Below are positions 24,420 through 33,651 of a stretch of 64,000 nucleotides of DNA, piece after piece. How positions within the stretch are numbered: the stretch's first letter is position 1; every line of letters begins with the position of its first letter. This DNA is from Lentisphaeria bacterium. GTDB taxonomy: Bacteria > Verrucomicrobiota > Lentisphaeria > Victivallales > Victivallaceae. The DNA lies in the NCBI GenBank assembly GCA_022768375.1, contig JALEMG010000039.1:1-64000 (forward strand). Reading direction: 5' to 3'. The translations under genes and the position numbers were made by a program. The notes below the pieces were generated by a model. That model was not told the DNA's origin and did no database searches. It saw nothing but the letters and a program-made list of their open reading frames with translations.

Positions 24420-26985
24420 CGAACTGCCCCCGAACACGCCGTCCCCGGAGGAGTTGAACGAGGAGAACGATTCCGTCGCTCTGGCCGAACAGCGGCAGGG
24501 CGGCAACGACTTCTTCCGGCGGATGATGGACCGGAATTTCCTCGAATACGCCAGTTACGTCATCGGGTCGCGGGCCATCCCGGACGTGGACGACGGATTG
24601 AAGCCGGTCCAGCGGCGCATTCTGTGGACGCTCTACCAGATCTACAACAACGGACTCATGACCAAAAGCGCCAACGTGGTGGGCAACGCCATGCACTACC
24701 ACCCCCACGGCGACGCTTCCATCGCCGATGCGCTCACCGTGCTGGCCAACAAGGGCGGCTGTGTGGAAAAAATGGTCCGCGACCCCCGGAGCGACGCCGA
24801 GGAACTTCACTATCTCAGTACTCCGTACTTCATCGCCACCGAGGGAAACTTCGGCAACATCCTCACCGGCAGTCCGGCGGCGGCCACGCGGTACACCGAG
24901 TGTTCGCTGACCCGTCTGGCCTACGCGACGATGTTCAACAACGACATTACCGAACTCATCCCCAACTACGACGGGCGGAAAAAGGAACCGGTACTGCTCC
25001 CGGCCAAAGTCCCCAGTCTGCTGATGATGGGCAGCGACGGCATCGCGGTGGGCATGTCCACCAGCGTGCTGCCCCACAACTTCAACGAACTGCTGGACGC
25101 GGAGATCGCCGAACTCAAGGGCGAGGAATTCCACCTCTACCCCGACTTCCAGCAGGGCGGGGTGATGGATGTCCGCGAATACGACGACGGCAACGGCAGG
25201 ATCGTGCTCCGGGCCAAAATCGACATCGAGGGCCGGGACCTGGTCATCCGGGAGATCCCGGCCACCACAAACTCCCTGTCGCTCATCGCCTCCATTAAAA
25301 AAGCGGCGGAAAAAAACAAGATCCGCGTCTCCAACATCGGGGACTTCACCAGCGACCATGTGGAGATCCGGGTCACGCCCACCCGGGGATACGATCCGGA
25401 GAAAACCATGCAGGGGCTGTACATGTACACCGACTGCTCCGTCTCCATCTCCCCGAAACTGGTGGTGATCTGCGACCGGAGGCCCCGGCAGATGACCGTC
25501 ACCGAGGTGCTGAAGCGCAACGTGGCCAAACTGCTGGAGTATCTGCGCCGGGAGTTCGAGATCGAACTGGAACGGCAGAACGAACTGGTCCACGCCAAGA
25601 CGCTGGCGCAACTGTTCTTTGAAAACCGGATCTACAAGCGCATCGAGGAGTGCAAGGATCAGGAGGAGGAGTACGCGGAAGTCCTCTCCGGGCTGGCCCC
25701 GTTCCGGGGGCAGTTGAAGCGGGACATCACCCGGGAGGACGTGGATAAACTGCTGGCGCTGCCGGTGCGCCGCATCGCCCGGTTCGACATTGAGAAAAAC
25801 CAGCGGGAACTGCGGGAGATCGCCGCGAAGATCAGGGAGATCAAGCACAATCTGGCCCACCTGACCGAGTACGCCATCGATTATCTGCGGAACCTCAAGC
25901 GGGAGTACGGCGCCGACTTCCCCCGCCGCACGGAGATCGAACAATTCGAGCAGATCGACCGCACGAAGGCGGCGCTGAACAACATCAAGATCGGCTGGGA
26001 CCGCAAAAACGGCTACATCGGCACCGCGATCAAAAGCGACGACACGGTGGTGTGCAACGAATTCGACCGCTTCGTCTGTACGGAGAAATCCGGCAAATTC
26101 AAGGTCATCCCCCTGCCCCCGGAGAAATTGTACGTCGGCAGACTGTACGACTTCCGCCGCTATGACGCCGCCACGGAATTCGGCATCGTTTACAAGGAGA
26201 GCAAAAGCGGCAAATTCTACGGCAAGCGGAGCCGGATCGCCGGTTACATCATGGACAAGGAGTACACCTTCTGTCCGCCGGGGTGCAAACTGGAGTTGCT
26301 GACCCCGCGGTCCGATGCGGTTTACACGCTGTACGAGACGGTCCGCGACACGGTTCGGGAGCGGGAAATCAATCTGATGGAACTTCCGGCGCGCACCCCC
26401 AAAGCCCGGGGCATCCTCCTCGGTGACAAACCGGTGAATAAGATCGTGCATGCCCGCTATCTGACGCCGGAGGAGTTGGAGGAGTACGCCGCCGCATCCG
26501 CCGCCCCGGAGGAATCCGAGGACCGCGATGAGGCCATGACCGAACCGACGCCCGAACCCGAGCCGACACCCGAACCCGAGCCGACACCCGAACCCGAGCC
26601 GACACCCGAACCCGAGCCGACACCCGAACCCGAGCCGACACCCGAACCCGAGCCGACACCCGAACCCGAGCCGACACCCGAACCCGAGCCGACGCCCGAA
26701 CCCGAGCCGACACCCGAACCCGAGCCGACACCCGAACCCGAGCCGACGCCCGAACCCGAGCCGACGCCCGAACCCGAGCCGACGCAGGAGCCCGAGCCGA
26801 CGCCAAAGCCCGAGTTGCTGGAACTTTCCGGGGAGCCGGAACCCCGGCAGAAAAAATCCCGGCCCCGGCGCAAACCGGAGCCGACGGCGCCGGCGAATGC
26901 CGCGCCGTCCTCAAAATCTCCCGACGCGGCCGCCGAAGCCGATGACGACGATCTGGGGATCATCCAGCCGGAATTCGGCTTCTGA
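24412..26985 (+). CDS. parC: type IIA DNA topoisomerase subunit A (ParC/GyrA-like) with PTPEPE repeat tail
   Basis: 857 residues. The breakage-reunion domain begins near residue 40 with the conserved [27 protein letters not shown], has [10 protein letters not shown] and the catalytic tyrosine Y161 in [10 protein letters not shown] coiled segment follows, then a reduced C-terminal domain to ~700. From about residue 712 comes a Pro/Glu-rich tail of 15 hexapeptides, then a basic stretch ([12 protein letters not shown]) and an acidic end ([14 protein letters not shown]). The tail is probably disordered. The pair with the upstream subunit B is translationally coupled. Confidence 0.92.
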   Translation: MSDELPPNTPSPEELNEENDSVALAEQRQGGNDFFRRMMDRNFLEYASYVIGSRAIPDVDDGLKPVQRRILWTLYQIYNNGLMTKSANVVGNAMHYHPHGDASIADALTVLANKGGCVEKMVRDPRSDAEELHYLSTPYFIATEGNFGNILTGSPAAATRYTECSLTRLAYATMFNNDITELIPNYDGRKKEPVLLPAKVPSLLMMGSDGIAVGMSTSVLPHNFNELLDAEIAELKGEEFHLYPDFQQGGVMDVREYDDGNGRIVLRAKIDIEGRDLVIREIPATTNSLSLIASIKKAAEKNKIRVSNIGDFTSDHVEIRVTPTRGYDPEKTMQGLYMYTDCSVSISPKLVVICDRRPRQMTVTEVLKRNVAKLLEYLRREFEIELERQNELVHAKTLAQLFFENRIYKRIEECKDQEEEYAEVLSGLAPFRGQLKRDITREDVDKLLALPVRRIARFDIEKNQRELREIAAKIREIKHNLAHLTEYAIDYLRNLKREYGADFPRRTEIEQFEQIDRTKAALNNIKIGWDRKNGYIGTAIKSDDTVVCNEFDRFVCTEKSGKFKVIPLPPEKLYVGRLYDFRRYDAATEFGIVYKESKSGKFYGKRSRIAGYIMDKEYTFCPPGCKLELLTPRSDAVYTLYETVRDTVREREINLMELPARTPKARGILLGDKPVNKIVHARYLTPEELEEYAAASAAPEESEDRDEAMTEPTPEPEPTPEPEPTPEPEPTPEPEPTPEPEPTPEPEPTPEPEPTPEPEPTPEPEPTPEPEPTPEPEPTPEPEPTPEPEPTQEPEPTPKPELLELSGEPEPRQKKSRPRRKPEPTAPANAAPSSKSPDAAAEADDDDLGIIQPEFGF
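26545..26814 (+). repeat. 15-unit 18-bp tandem repeat coding PTPEPE
   Basis: Fifteen in-frame copies of an 18-base unit (CCGAC[A/G]CCCGAACCCGAG), thirteen coding PTPEPE, then PTQEPE and PTPKPE. Units differ mainly by a silent A/G in the Thr codon. Copy number probably changes by slippage without shifting the frame. Confidence 0.95.
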
Positions 26986-26999
26986 CACGGGGGGGCGGC

Positions 27000-28223
27000 A
27001 TGAAGTTCTCTAAGTCCCAGTTTTCCTGGCTGCTTTACGACCCGGCAAACGCCGCCTATGCGCTGATCGTCCGCACGGTATTCGCCCCGGCATTCTTCAT
27101 GGCGGCGGCAACACCGGTCTGGGGCGAAGTCTCCGGCACCGCCTACTGGGGTTACACCGCAAGTCTGGCGGGGATCGCGGCCGGGGTCTTCACGCTGGCC
27201 ACCGGCAACTTTGCGGACGTGAGGCACCGGAAGCGCCGGATGCTCGGGCTGTGCACCGGCGTCGGTCTGCTCACGACGGCGGCGATGTCGCTGCTGAGCG
27301 ACCGCGCCCACCCGCTGGCGATCCTGATCCTCTTTTTCTTCGGCATGTGCGGGTATATGAGCGCCAACGGCTTTTACGATTCTCTGCTGATCGACGCGGC
27401 AAAGCCGGAGGAGCGGGACCGCCTCTCCAGCATCGGATACGCATGGGGATACCTCGGCGGCATGGTCCCCTTCATCCCCGTCATGCTGGTCGCGTTTTAC
27501 CGTCCGGCATGGGCGTATCGGGCGGCATTCTGGATCACCGCGCTATGGTGGGGCGCGGGAACCGTCCCGCTGTTGAGGAACGTTCCGGAAACCGGCGACG
27601 GCGGCACCCGGGTCCGCATGGCGGAGACGCTGAAATTCATCGCCGGACATCGGCTGATCCTGTTCTTTCTGATCGCGTACTTCCTCTACATCGACGGCAT
27701 CGGCACCATTCTGCTGGTGGCAACGCCGCTGGCGGCGAATCTGCGGATCCCGCCCGGTGTTCTCATGACCATCGTTCTGGCTCTCCAGGTGATCGCTTTT
27801 CCTTTCACGGTCCTGTACGGGAGGGCGGCGGAGAAATTCGGCGCCCGGCCCATGATTCGCGTCGCCATCGCGGTTTACGTGCTGATCGCCGTGCTGACGG
27901 CGGTGCTGTCGTTCACCCCGGATCTGCGGGTCCGGCAGATCATATTCGGCGGCATCGCCTTTCTGATCGGGACAAGTCAGGGCGGGATCCAGGCCCTGAG
28001 CCGTTCGCTGTACAGCCGGATCATCCCGCCGGAACGGGCGGCGGAACTTTTCAGCGTCTACAATTTTTTCGGCAAATTCACCACCATCCTCGGTCCGGTG
28101 CTGGTGGGCGCGGCCGCCGCGTGGTGGGCACGCCCGGAACTGGGCGTCACTCTGCTGATCCTGCCGTTTCTCTGCGGCGGCATACTGTTGAGTCTGCTGC
28201 CGCTGCCGCCGGGGGTCCGCTGA
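27000..28223 (+). CDS. MFS transporter, UMF1/Atg22-like
   Basis: 407 residues with about 12 membrane segments. The opening SWLLYDPANAAYALIV is the hallmark of the UMF1 subfamily of the major facilitator superfamily. The loop ADVRHRKRRM after segment 2-3 is the usual MFS motif, and SSIGYAWGYLGGM is another subfamily mark. Fungal relatives (Atg22) export amino acids from the vacuole; bacterial substrates are poorly known. A G-rich site precedes the ATG, 14 bases after the topoisomerase stop, so it may be read from the same promoter. Confidence 0.88.
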   Translation: MKFSKSQFSWLLYDPANAAYALIVRTVFAPAFFMAAATPVWGEVSGTAYWGYTASLAGIAAGVFTLATGNFADVRHRKRRMLGLCTGVGLLTTAAMSLLSDRAHPLAILILFFFGMCGYMSANGFYDSLLIDAAKPEERDRLSSIGYAWGYLGGMVPFIPVMLVAFYRPAWAYRAAFWITALWWGAGTVPLLRNVPETGDGGTRVRMAETLKFIAGHRLILFFLIAYFLYIDGIGTILLVATPLAANLRIPPGVLMTIVLALQVIAFPFTVLYGRAAEKFGARPMIRVAIAVYVLIAVLTAVLSFTPDLRVRQIIFGGIAFLIGTSQGGIQALSRSLYSRIIPPERAAELFSVYNFFGKFTTILGPVLVGAAAAWWARPELGVTLLILPFLCGGILLSLLPLPPGVR

Positions 28224-28224
28224 C

Positions 28225-29235
28225 ATGGCCGGATATCTGCTCAAGCGGCTGCTGCTGGCGCTGGTCACACTGCTGGCGATCCTTTTCACCAGTTACGCGC
28301 TGCTGCGGCTGGCTCCCGGCGATCCCACCCGCAGCGACATGCTGACCGGTGACGGTCGGCAGGGCACCATCGACGGCAAAAGCGGAGCGCTGCGGGTCAA
28401 CACCGCCCTGCGCGAGAAACTGGCGCTGGACCGGCCGATCCTCACCGGGTTCCTCCGGTGGCTGAAATCCGCGCTGCGGGGAGACTTCGGCGAATCCGTC
28501 ACCGTGGACCCCGGACGCGGCGTCACCGAACTGATTCTGGAACGACTGCCGCTCACGCTGAAACTCAACTGCTGGGCGATCCTGCTGACCTATCTGCTGG
28601 CAATTCCCATCGGCGTGGGTTCGGCGGCGCACGCGGGCGGAGCGGGAGACCGGATCGCGGAATTTCTGCTTTTCGTGCTGTATTCCCTGCCGGTCATGTG
28701 GGTGGGGCTGCTGCTCCAGGCGCTGTTCTGCGAAGGCGGCAGATTTCCGGTCTTCCCCATCGGCGGCGGCATCGAGGACGCCGACGCGCTGAACATCTGG
28801 CAGTATCAGCGGGAACAAATCCGGACCTTCCTGCTGCCGGTGCTGTGTCTGGCCTACGGCGGCTTCGCCGGACTGTCCCGCTACACCCGGGGAAGCGTAC
28901 TGCAGTACATCCACAGCGACTTCGTGCGGACCGCCCGGGCCAAAGGGCTGAGCGAAAGCGCGGTGCTGTGGCACCACGCCTTCCGCAACGCGCTCATCAC
29001 CATGATCACGCTGTTCAACGGCATTCTGCCGGCGCTGGTCGGCGGCAGCGTACTGGTGGAGTACATTTTCAACCTGCCCGGCATGGGTTCGCTCTCGCTG
29101 CTGGCGCTCTCCAGCCGGGATTATCCGCTGCAGATGGCGCTTTTCACCTTCACCGGAGCGCTGACGCTGCTGGGAATTCTGCTCTGCGATCTGCTCTACA
29201 TGGCGGCGGACCCGCGCATCCGGCTGACCCGATAG
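28225..29235 (+). CDS. orphan DppB/OppB-type ABC transporter permease
   Basis: 336 residues with about six membrane segments. The N-terminal LLKRLLLALVTLLAILFTSY and LRLAPGDP, and the late ARAKGLSESAVLWHHAFRNAL (EAA loop) and LVEYIFNLPGMG, are typical of the B permease of dipeptide/oligopeptide importers. Between them is an unusually long insertion around GGGIEDADALNIWQYQRE. It starts one base after the MFS stop. The partner permease, ATPases and binding protein are not in the window, so it must use partners encoded elsewhere. Confidence 0.9.
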   Translation: MAGYLLKRLLLALVTLLAILFTSYALLRLAPGDPTRSDMLTGDGRQGTIDGKSGALRVNTALREKLALDRPILTGFLRWLKSALRGDFGESVTVDPGRGVTELILERLPLTLKLNCWAILLTYLLAIPIGVGSAAHAGGAGDRIAEFLLFVLYSLPVMWVGLLLQALFCEGGRFPVFPIGGGIEDADALNIWQYQREQIRTFLLPVLCLAYGGFAGLSRYTRGSVLQYIHSDFVRTARAKGLSESAVLWHHAFRNALITMITLFNGILPALVGGSVLVEYIFNLPGMGSLSLLALSSRDYPLQMALFTFTGALTLLGILLCDLLYMAADPRIRLTR

Positions 29236-29237
29236 GG

Positions 29238-29582
29238 TTACGGCTTACGGATCACGAGAAAAGGATTGCCCTCCGGGTCGCATCCCCGACAGCAGGTGCG
29301 GCCCAGACGCTCGAAGGGATCGGACAGGGTGCCGCCGTCCTTTTTCATCCGCTCCGCCAGCGCCTCGATATCGGCACATTCCAGCGCGAACCGCACCGCC
29401 CCGGAAGCGTGTTCCATATATCCGCCTGCGCACCGCTCCAGCACCAGGACCAGTCCGGGGGCAAGTCCGAACACCACGGCGCTGTTGCTGTCCAAAATCA
29501 CGGGCCCGACTTGCAGGACCTCCCGGTAAAAATAACGGCTGGCGTCCAGATTTTCCACCAAAATGATGATTTCGTGTGCCAT
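29238..29582 (-). CDS. VOC (glyoxalase/bleomycin resistance) family protein
   Basis: 114 residues, one VOC unit of the beta-alpha-beta-beta-beta fold in duplicate. It opens EIIILVENLDASRYFYREVLQ and ends with DPEGNPFLVIRKP, the classic closing strand. A Cys pair (TCCRGC) is unusual. The ATG at 29582 has AAGGA upstream. It converges tail to tail with the permease gene, two bases apart. Substrate unknown. Confidence 0.85.
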   Translation of the reverse strand: MAHEIIILVENLDASRYFYREVLQVGPVILDSNSAVVFGLAPGLVLVLERCAGGYMEHASGAVRFALECADIEALAERMKKDGGTLSDPFERLGRTCCRGCDPEGNPFLVIRKP

Positions 29583-29616
29583 AAACGATCCTTCCCTGTT
29601 GTTCCGTTCGACGCTG

Positions 29617-29645
29617 AATATACCACCGGGAGCGGCAAAATGCAA
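29617..29645 (-). promoter_or_regulatory. promoter of the VOC gene
   Basis: Minus strand TTGCAT (29640-29645), 17-base spacer, TATATT (29617-29622). Confidence 0.7.
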
Positions 29646-29676
29646 AGGGAAAAAGCGTTTTTTACGTCTCAACGGC

Positions 29677-29705
29677 TTGCGAAAAACCAGTTTATGCCGT
29701 AAATT
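29677..29705 (+). promoter_or_regulatory. promoter of purB
   Basis: TTGCGA (29677-29682), 17-base spacer, TAAATT (29700-29705), about 50 bases before the purB start. No conserved purine operator was recognised. Confidence 0.6.
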
Positions 29706-29754
29706 ATATGGAGGTGTATTCCGTTTGTCAATTTAAGATATGAGGATTTCTGCC

Positions 29755-31185
29755 GTGAATGACGTTTACCGCAGCCCGCTGACCGACCGGTACGCGGGAA
29801 AGGAAATGAGTTTCATCTGGTCGCCGCAGCACAAGCACTCCACCTGGCGCAGACTCTGGCTGACGCTGGCCAGGTGCGAAAAGGAACTGGGATTGCCCAT
29901 CACCCAAACTCAGATCGACCAGTTGGCTTCCCACCTGGACGACATCGACTTCGACCGGGTGGCGGAACTGGAGAAGGAGTTGCGCCACGACGTGATGAGC
30001 CATATCCGCGCCCTCTCCGAATTGTGCCCGGAGGCCGCGCCGATCATCCATCTCGGAGCCACCAGTTGCTTCGTCACCGACAATACCGAACTGCTCCAGA
30101 CCAAAGAGGCTTTCGGCGTGATCCGGGGCAAAATGCTGAAACTGATCGCCAATCTGGCCGCGTTCTGCGACCGGTACAAGGCGCTTCCCGTACTGGGATT
30201 CACGCACTTCCAGCCGGCGCAGTTGACGACGCTGGGCAAGCGGTTCGCGCTGTATTTGCAGGATTTCGTGCTGGATTTCGAGCGGGTGGAGCGGGAGATG
30301 GCGGAACTGCCCTTCCGCAGCGTCAAGGGAACCACCGGCACGCAGGCCAGTTTTCTGGAACTTTTCGACGGCGACCACGCCAAATGCCGGCAATTGGAGA
30401 AGAATGTGGCCGCAGCCATGGGATTCGACCGCGTCATCGCGCTCTCCGGTCAGACCTACACCCGCAAGATCGACTATTTCGTGCTGAGCGTACTTTCCGG
30501 CATCGCCCAGAGCGCGGCAAAAATGGCCACGGACATCCGTCTGCTGGCCTCCATGAAGGAGTTGGAGGAACCGTTCGGAGCCAAGCAGGTAGGTTCCAGC
30601 GCCATGGCGTACAAACGCAACCCCATGCGCAGTGAACGGGTCACTTCGCTGGCGCGCTACGTGATGAACCTTCCCGGCAACGCCGCCATGACCCACGCGA
30701 CCCAGTGGTTCGAACGGACGCTGGACGACTCCGCCAACCGACGGATCGTCCTGCCGGAAGCGTTTCTGGCCACGGACGTGATCCTCTCCATCCTCATCAA
30801 CGTCACCGACGGGCTGCAGGTGTGGGAAAAGGTCATCGCCCGCCATATCAACGCGGAACTGCCCTTCATGGCCACGGAAAATCTGCTGATGGAAGCCGTG
30901 AAGCACGGCGGAGACCGCCAGCAACTCCACGAGGTGATCCGCGAACATTCCATGGCGGCGGCCCGCCGGGTCAAAGCAGAGGGCTTGGACAACGATCTGC
31001 TCGAGCGGCTGCGCCGCGACCCGGCTTTCGCCGCCGTCAAAGACGATTTCGACCGGATCATCGACCCGGCGGCCTTCATTGGCCGGGCGCCCCAGCAGGT
31101 AGAGGCGTTTCTGGAGGAGACCGTGCGTCCGCTGCTGGCCGCCCGCGCCTCGGACATGGGCCGCGGCGACGCGGTGAATGTGTGA
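29755..31185 (+). CDS. purB: adenylosuccinate lyase
   Basis: 476 residues. It splits SAICAR and adenylosuccinate, releasing fumarate, in purine synthesis. Motifs: DVYRSPLTDRYAG at the start, LRHDVMSHIRAL, IIHLGATSCFVTDN, the catalytic-site TGTQASF and the superfamily signature SSAMAYKRNP. The length and the C-terminal helical region match the ~480-residue animal/Legionella-like branch rather than the shorter Bacillus type. GTG at 29755 is preferred since GAGGA stands upstream; an ATG at 29740 has no ribosome site. Followed by uronate isomerase and purM on the same strand. Confidence 0.95.
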   Translation: MNDVYRSPLTDRYAGKEMSFIWSPQHKHSTWRRLWLTLARCEKELGLPITQTQIDQLASHLDDIDFDRVAELEKELRHDVMSHIRALSELCPEAAPIIHLGATSCFVTDNTELLQTKEAFGVIRGKMLKLIANLAAFCDRYKALPVLGFTHFQPAQLTTLGKRFALYLQDFVLDFERVEREMAELPFRSVKGTTGTQASFLELFDGDHAKCRQLEKNVAAAMGFDRVIALSGQTYTRKIDYFVLSVLSGIAQSAAKMATDIRLLASMKELEEPFGAKQVGSSAMAYKRNPMRSERVTSLARYVMNLPGNAAMTHATQWFERTLDDSANRRIVLPEAFLATDVILSILINVTDGLQVWEKVIARHINAELPFMATENLLMEAVKHGGDRQQLHEVIREHSMAAARRVKAEGLDNDLLERLRRDPAFAAVKDDFDRIIDPAAFIGRAPQQVEAFLEETVRPLLAARASDMGRGDAVNV

Positions 31186-31217
31186 ACACAACCTCAAATC
31201 AATCAGGAGAATACAAA

Positions 31218-32591
31218 ATGGCTTTCATGGATCGCAGTTACCTCATCCGCAACGGCGCCGGACTGAAAATATTCGACTCGGTCAGGACATTGCCGGTGGT
31301 CGATCCCCACAACCACGCCAACGTCAGGGAGATCGCGGACAACGACCACTACCGCGACGCGTGGCAACTTTTCGCGGCCACCGATCACTACGTGTGGGAG
31401 ATGATGCGCAAACGGGGCGTGCCGGAAACGCTGATCACCGGTAAAAACGCGACCCCGAAAGAGAAGTTCCTCGCGCTGGCGAAAATCTTTCCGGAAGTTG
31501 CCGGCAACCCGGTCTACGAATGGATCCATCTTGATCTGAAGCGGTATTTCGGCGTGGAGGAACTGCTCTGCGAAAAGACCGGCGGCAGGATCTACGACGC
31601 CGTCACCGCGAAACTGGCCACCGACGCCTACCGGCCTCAGGCCCTGCTGACCGGGCCGCTGAATGTGGAAGTGATGTGTTCCACCGACGATCTCATCGAC
31701 ACGCTGGAGGACCACGCCCGCGCCAACGCCGCGTTCGGCAGGACGCTGATCCGTCCCACCTGGCGGCCGGACAAGGCGATGAAAATTTTCGCCCCGGTCT
31801 GGCGGCCGTACATGAATCAGGTCGCGGCGCGGTTCAACGTCAAGTTGAATGAATTGTCCGGCCTGATCGACGCCTTCCGGATGAGCCACGACTATTTCGA
31901 GGCCCGGGGCTGTCGCGCCAGCGATCACGGGCTGGAAATCCCGCTGCGCGCCGATGTGGAATATGCCGACGCGAACCGGATTTTCAAAAAAGCGATGGCG
32001 GAGGAAGCGCTCACTGCCGCGGAAGTCGACGCATTCATGGGGTACATCCTCGCGGAGGCCGCCGAACTCAACAGCAAGAGCGACTGGGTGACGCAACTGC
32101 ATCTCGGCGCGGTGCGCGATGTGCGCGACTCGCTGTTCGACGCGCTCGGCCCGGACGTGGGCGGCGACATCAGCAATCACTTCCTCGATTTCGCCCCGGC
32201 GCTGTGCAGTTTCCTCAACCGGTTCGACGGCCGGCTCAAAGTCGTGCTTTACTGTCTGGAAGCCTCCCATCAGGGGACGCTGGCGACCATCGCCCGGGCC
32301 TTCGGGGAAAAGGTCGCCCTCGGGTCCGCGTGGTGGCTGCTGGACACGCCTATCGGCATGCGGCGGCAGTTGGAATACATCGGTTCGGCGGATACATTCA
32401 GCAACTTCGCCGGAATGGTTTCCGATTCGCGGAAACTGCTGAGTTACGGATCGCGGTTTGAAATGTTCCGCCGGGTGCTGTCCGACGTGCTGGGCGACCT
32501 GGTGGAACGGGGGCAGATGCCGGAGGAGATCGCCCTTGATCTGGCCGGACGCATGGCGTACCGCGGCACTAAAAAATTCTGGAACCTCTGA
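31218..32591 (+). CDS. uxaC: uronate isomerase
   Basis: 457 residues. It interconverts glucuronate or galacturonate with fructuronate or tagaturonate, the first step of hexuronate breakdown. The amidohydrolase-fold metal motif DPHNHAN lies near residue 30. Other matches are the LTGPLNVEVMCSTDD region and the late LGSAWWLLDTPIGM and FSNFAGMVSDSRKLLSYGSR blocks. AGGAGA precedes the ATG. It sits between purB and purM with short gaps, an odd place for a sugar-acid enzyme, so co-transcription may be accidental. Confidence 0.93.
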   Translation: MAFMDRSYLIRNGAGLKIFDSVRTLPVVDPHNHANVREIADNDHYRDAWQLFAATDHYVWEMMRKRGVPETLITGKNATPKEKFLALAKIFPEVAGNPVYEWIHLDLKRYFGVEELLCEKTGGRIYDAVTAKLATDAYRPQALLTGPLNVEVMCSTDDLIDTLEDHARANAAFGRTLIRPTWRPDKAMKIFAPVWRPYMNQVAARFNVKLNELSGLIDAFRMSHDYFEARGCRASDHGLEIPLRADVEYADANRIFKKAMAEEALTAAEVDAFMGYILAEAAELNSKSDWVTQLHLGAVRDVRDSLFDALGPDVGGDISNHFLDFAPALCSFLNRFDGRLKVVLYCLEASHQGTLATIARAFGEKVALGSAWWLLDTPIGMRRQLEYIGSADTFSNFAGMVSDSRKLLSYGSRFEMFRRVLSDVLGDLVERGQMPEEIALDLAGRMAYRGTKKFWNL

Positions 32592-32610
32592 ACGGAAAGG
32601 TCGGTATCTT

Positions 32611-33648
32611 ATGGCAAAAAGTGAACTTTACAAAGCGGCCGGGGTCGATATCGACCTGGCCACCACGCTGCTGGACCGGGTCAAAGCCGATCTCGGCGCC
32701 GCCCGCCGTCCGGAAATGCTTGCGCCCATCGGCGGTTTCGGCGGGCTGTTTCAAATCGATCTGACCAAGTACAAGGAGCCGGTGATGGTCGCCAGCATCG
32801 ACGGCGTGGGGACCAAACTCATGGTTGCCGCGATGATGGAAAAGTATGACACCGTCGGCTGCGACATCGTCAATCACTGCATCAACGACATCTCCGTGCA
32901 GGGCGCGGAACCGGTCTACTTCCTCGACTATATCGGCATCGGGAAACTGCGTTCTCCGTTGTACGAACAGGTCCTCGGCGGCATCGCCAAAGCCTGCAAA
33001 GCGGCCAACTGCGCCGTGCTGGGCGGAGAAACCGCCGAAATGCCGGGAATGTACGGCGCCGACTTCGATCTGGTGGGCGTCATCACCGGGATCGTGGAAA
33101 AGAGCAAAATCATCACCGGAGAGAAGATCCGTCCCGGGCACGTCGCCGTCGGCATTGCCTCCAACGGCTTGCACACCAACGGGTTCAGTTTAGCCAGAAA
33201 GATTCTTTTCGACCACGACAAATATACGGTAAAAACTTACCTCGACGAACTGGGCGAGACCGTGGGCGAAGCACTGCTTCACCCCCACACCTGCTACTAC
33301 CCCGCCATCCGTCAGGCCATGGCCGAAGACCTGCCGCTGGACGGCATCGCCCATATCACCGGCGGCGGGCTGTACGACAACGTGCCGCGGATCCTGCCGG
33401 CGGACGTCTCCGTGAAATTCGCTCCGTCGGCATTGCCGGTACCGCCGATTTTCAAGTTGCTGGTCCGGGAGGGACAGGTCGGTCATCAGGAAGCGTACCG
33501 GGTGTTCAACATGGGCGTGGGCATGGTATGGTTCGTGCCGCGCACGGCGGCGGACCGGGCGCTGGAAATCATCCGCGGGAACGGATTTACCGCCGAAGTG
33601 ATCGGCGAAGTCGTCCCCGGCGACAAGAGCGTGGAAGTCGCGGAGTAG
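32611..33648 (+). CDS. purM: phosphoribosylformylglycinamidine cyclo-ligase (AIR synthetase)
   Basis: 345 residues, usual length. Converts FGAM to AIR with ATP in purine synthesis. Motifs: SIDGVGTKLMVA, CINDISVQGAEPVYFLDYI, AVLGGETAEMPGMY, IASNGLHTNGFSLAR and AHITGGGLYDNVPRIL. It shares a strand with purB across uxaC. Together with PurO it shows that this genome makes purines de novo. Confidence 0.96.
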   Translation: MAKSELYKAAGVDIDLATTLLDRVKADLGAARRPEMLAPIGGFGGLFQIDLTKYKEPVMVASIDGVGTKLMVAAMMEKYDTVGCDIVNHCINDISVQGAEPVYFLDYIGIGKLRSPLYEQVLGGIAKACKAANCAVLGGETAEMPGMYGADFDLVGVITGIVEKSKIITGEKIRPGHVAVGIASNGLHTNGFSLARKILFDHDKYTVKTYLDELGETVGEALLHPHTCYYPAIRQAMAEDLPLDGIAHITGGGLYDNVPRILPADVSVKFAPSALPVPPIFKLLVREGQVGHQEAYRVFNMGVGMVWFVPRTAADRALEIIRGNGFTAEVIGEVVPGDKSVEVAE

Positions 33649-33651
33649 ACC

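Noticed and set aside
22545-24506. 653-codon minus-strand frame opposite parE
   Set aside because: Mirror of a well-supported topoisomerase gene; composition is that of a shadow frame.
26545-26814. CRISPR-like regularly spaced repeat
   Set aside because: The 18-bp units are directly adjacent with no spacers and are in frame inside a protein gene.
26369-26914. Minus-strand frame with an Arg-Val-Ser-Ala-Arg-Val repeat
   Set aside because: It is the reverse complement of the PTPEPE coding array in subunit A; no ribosome site and no independent support.
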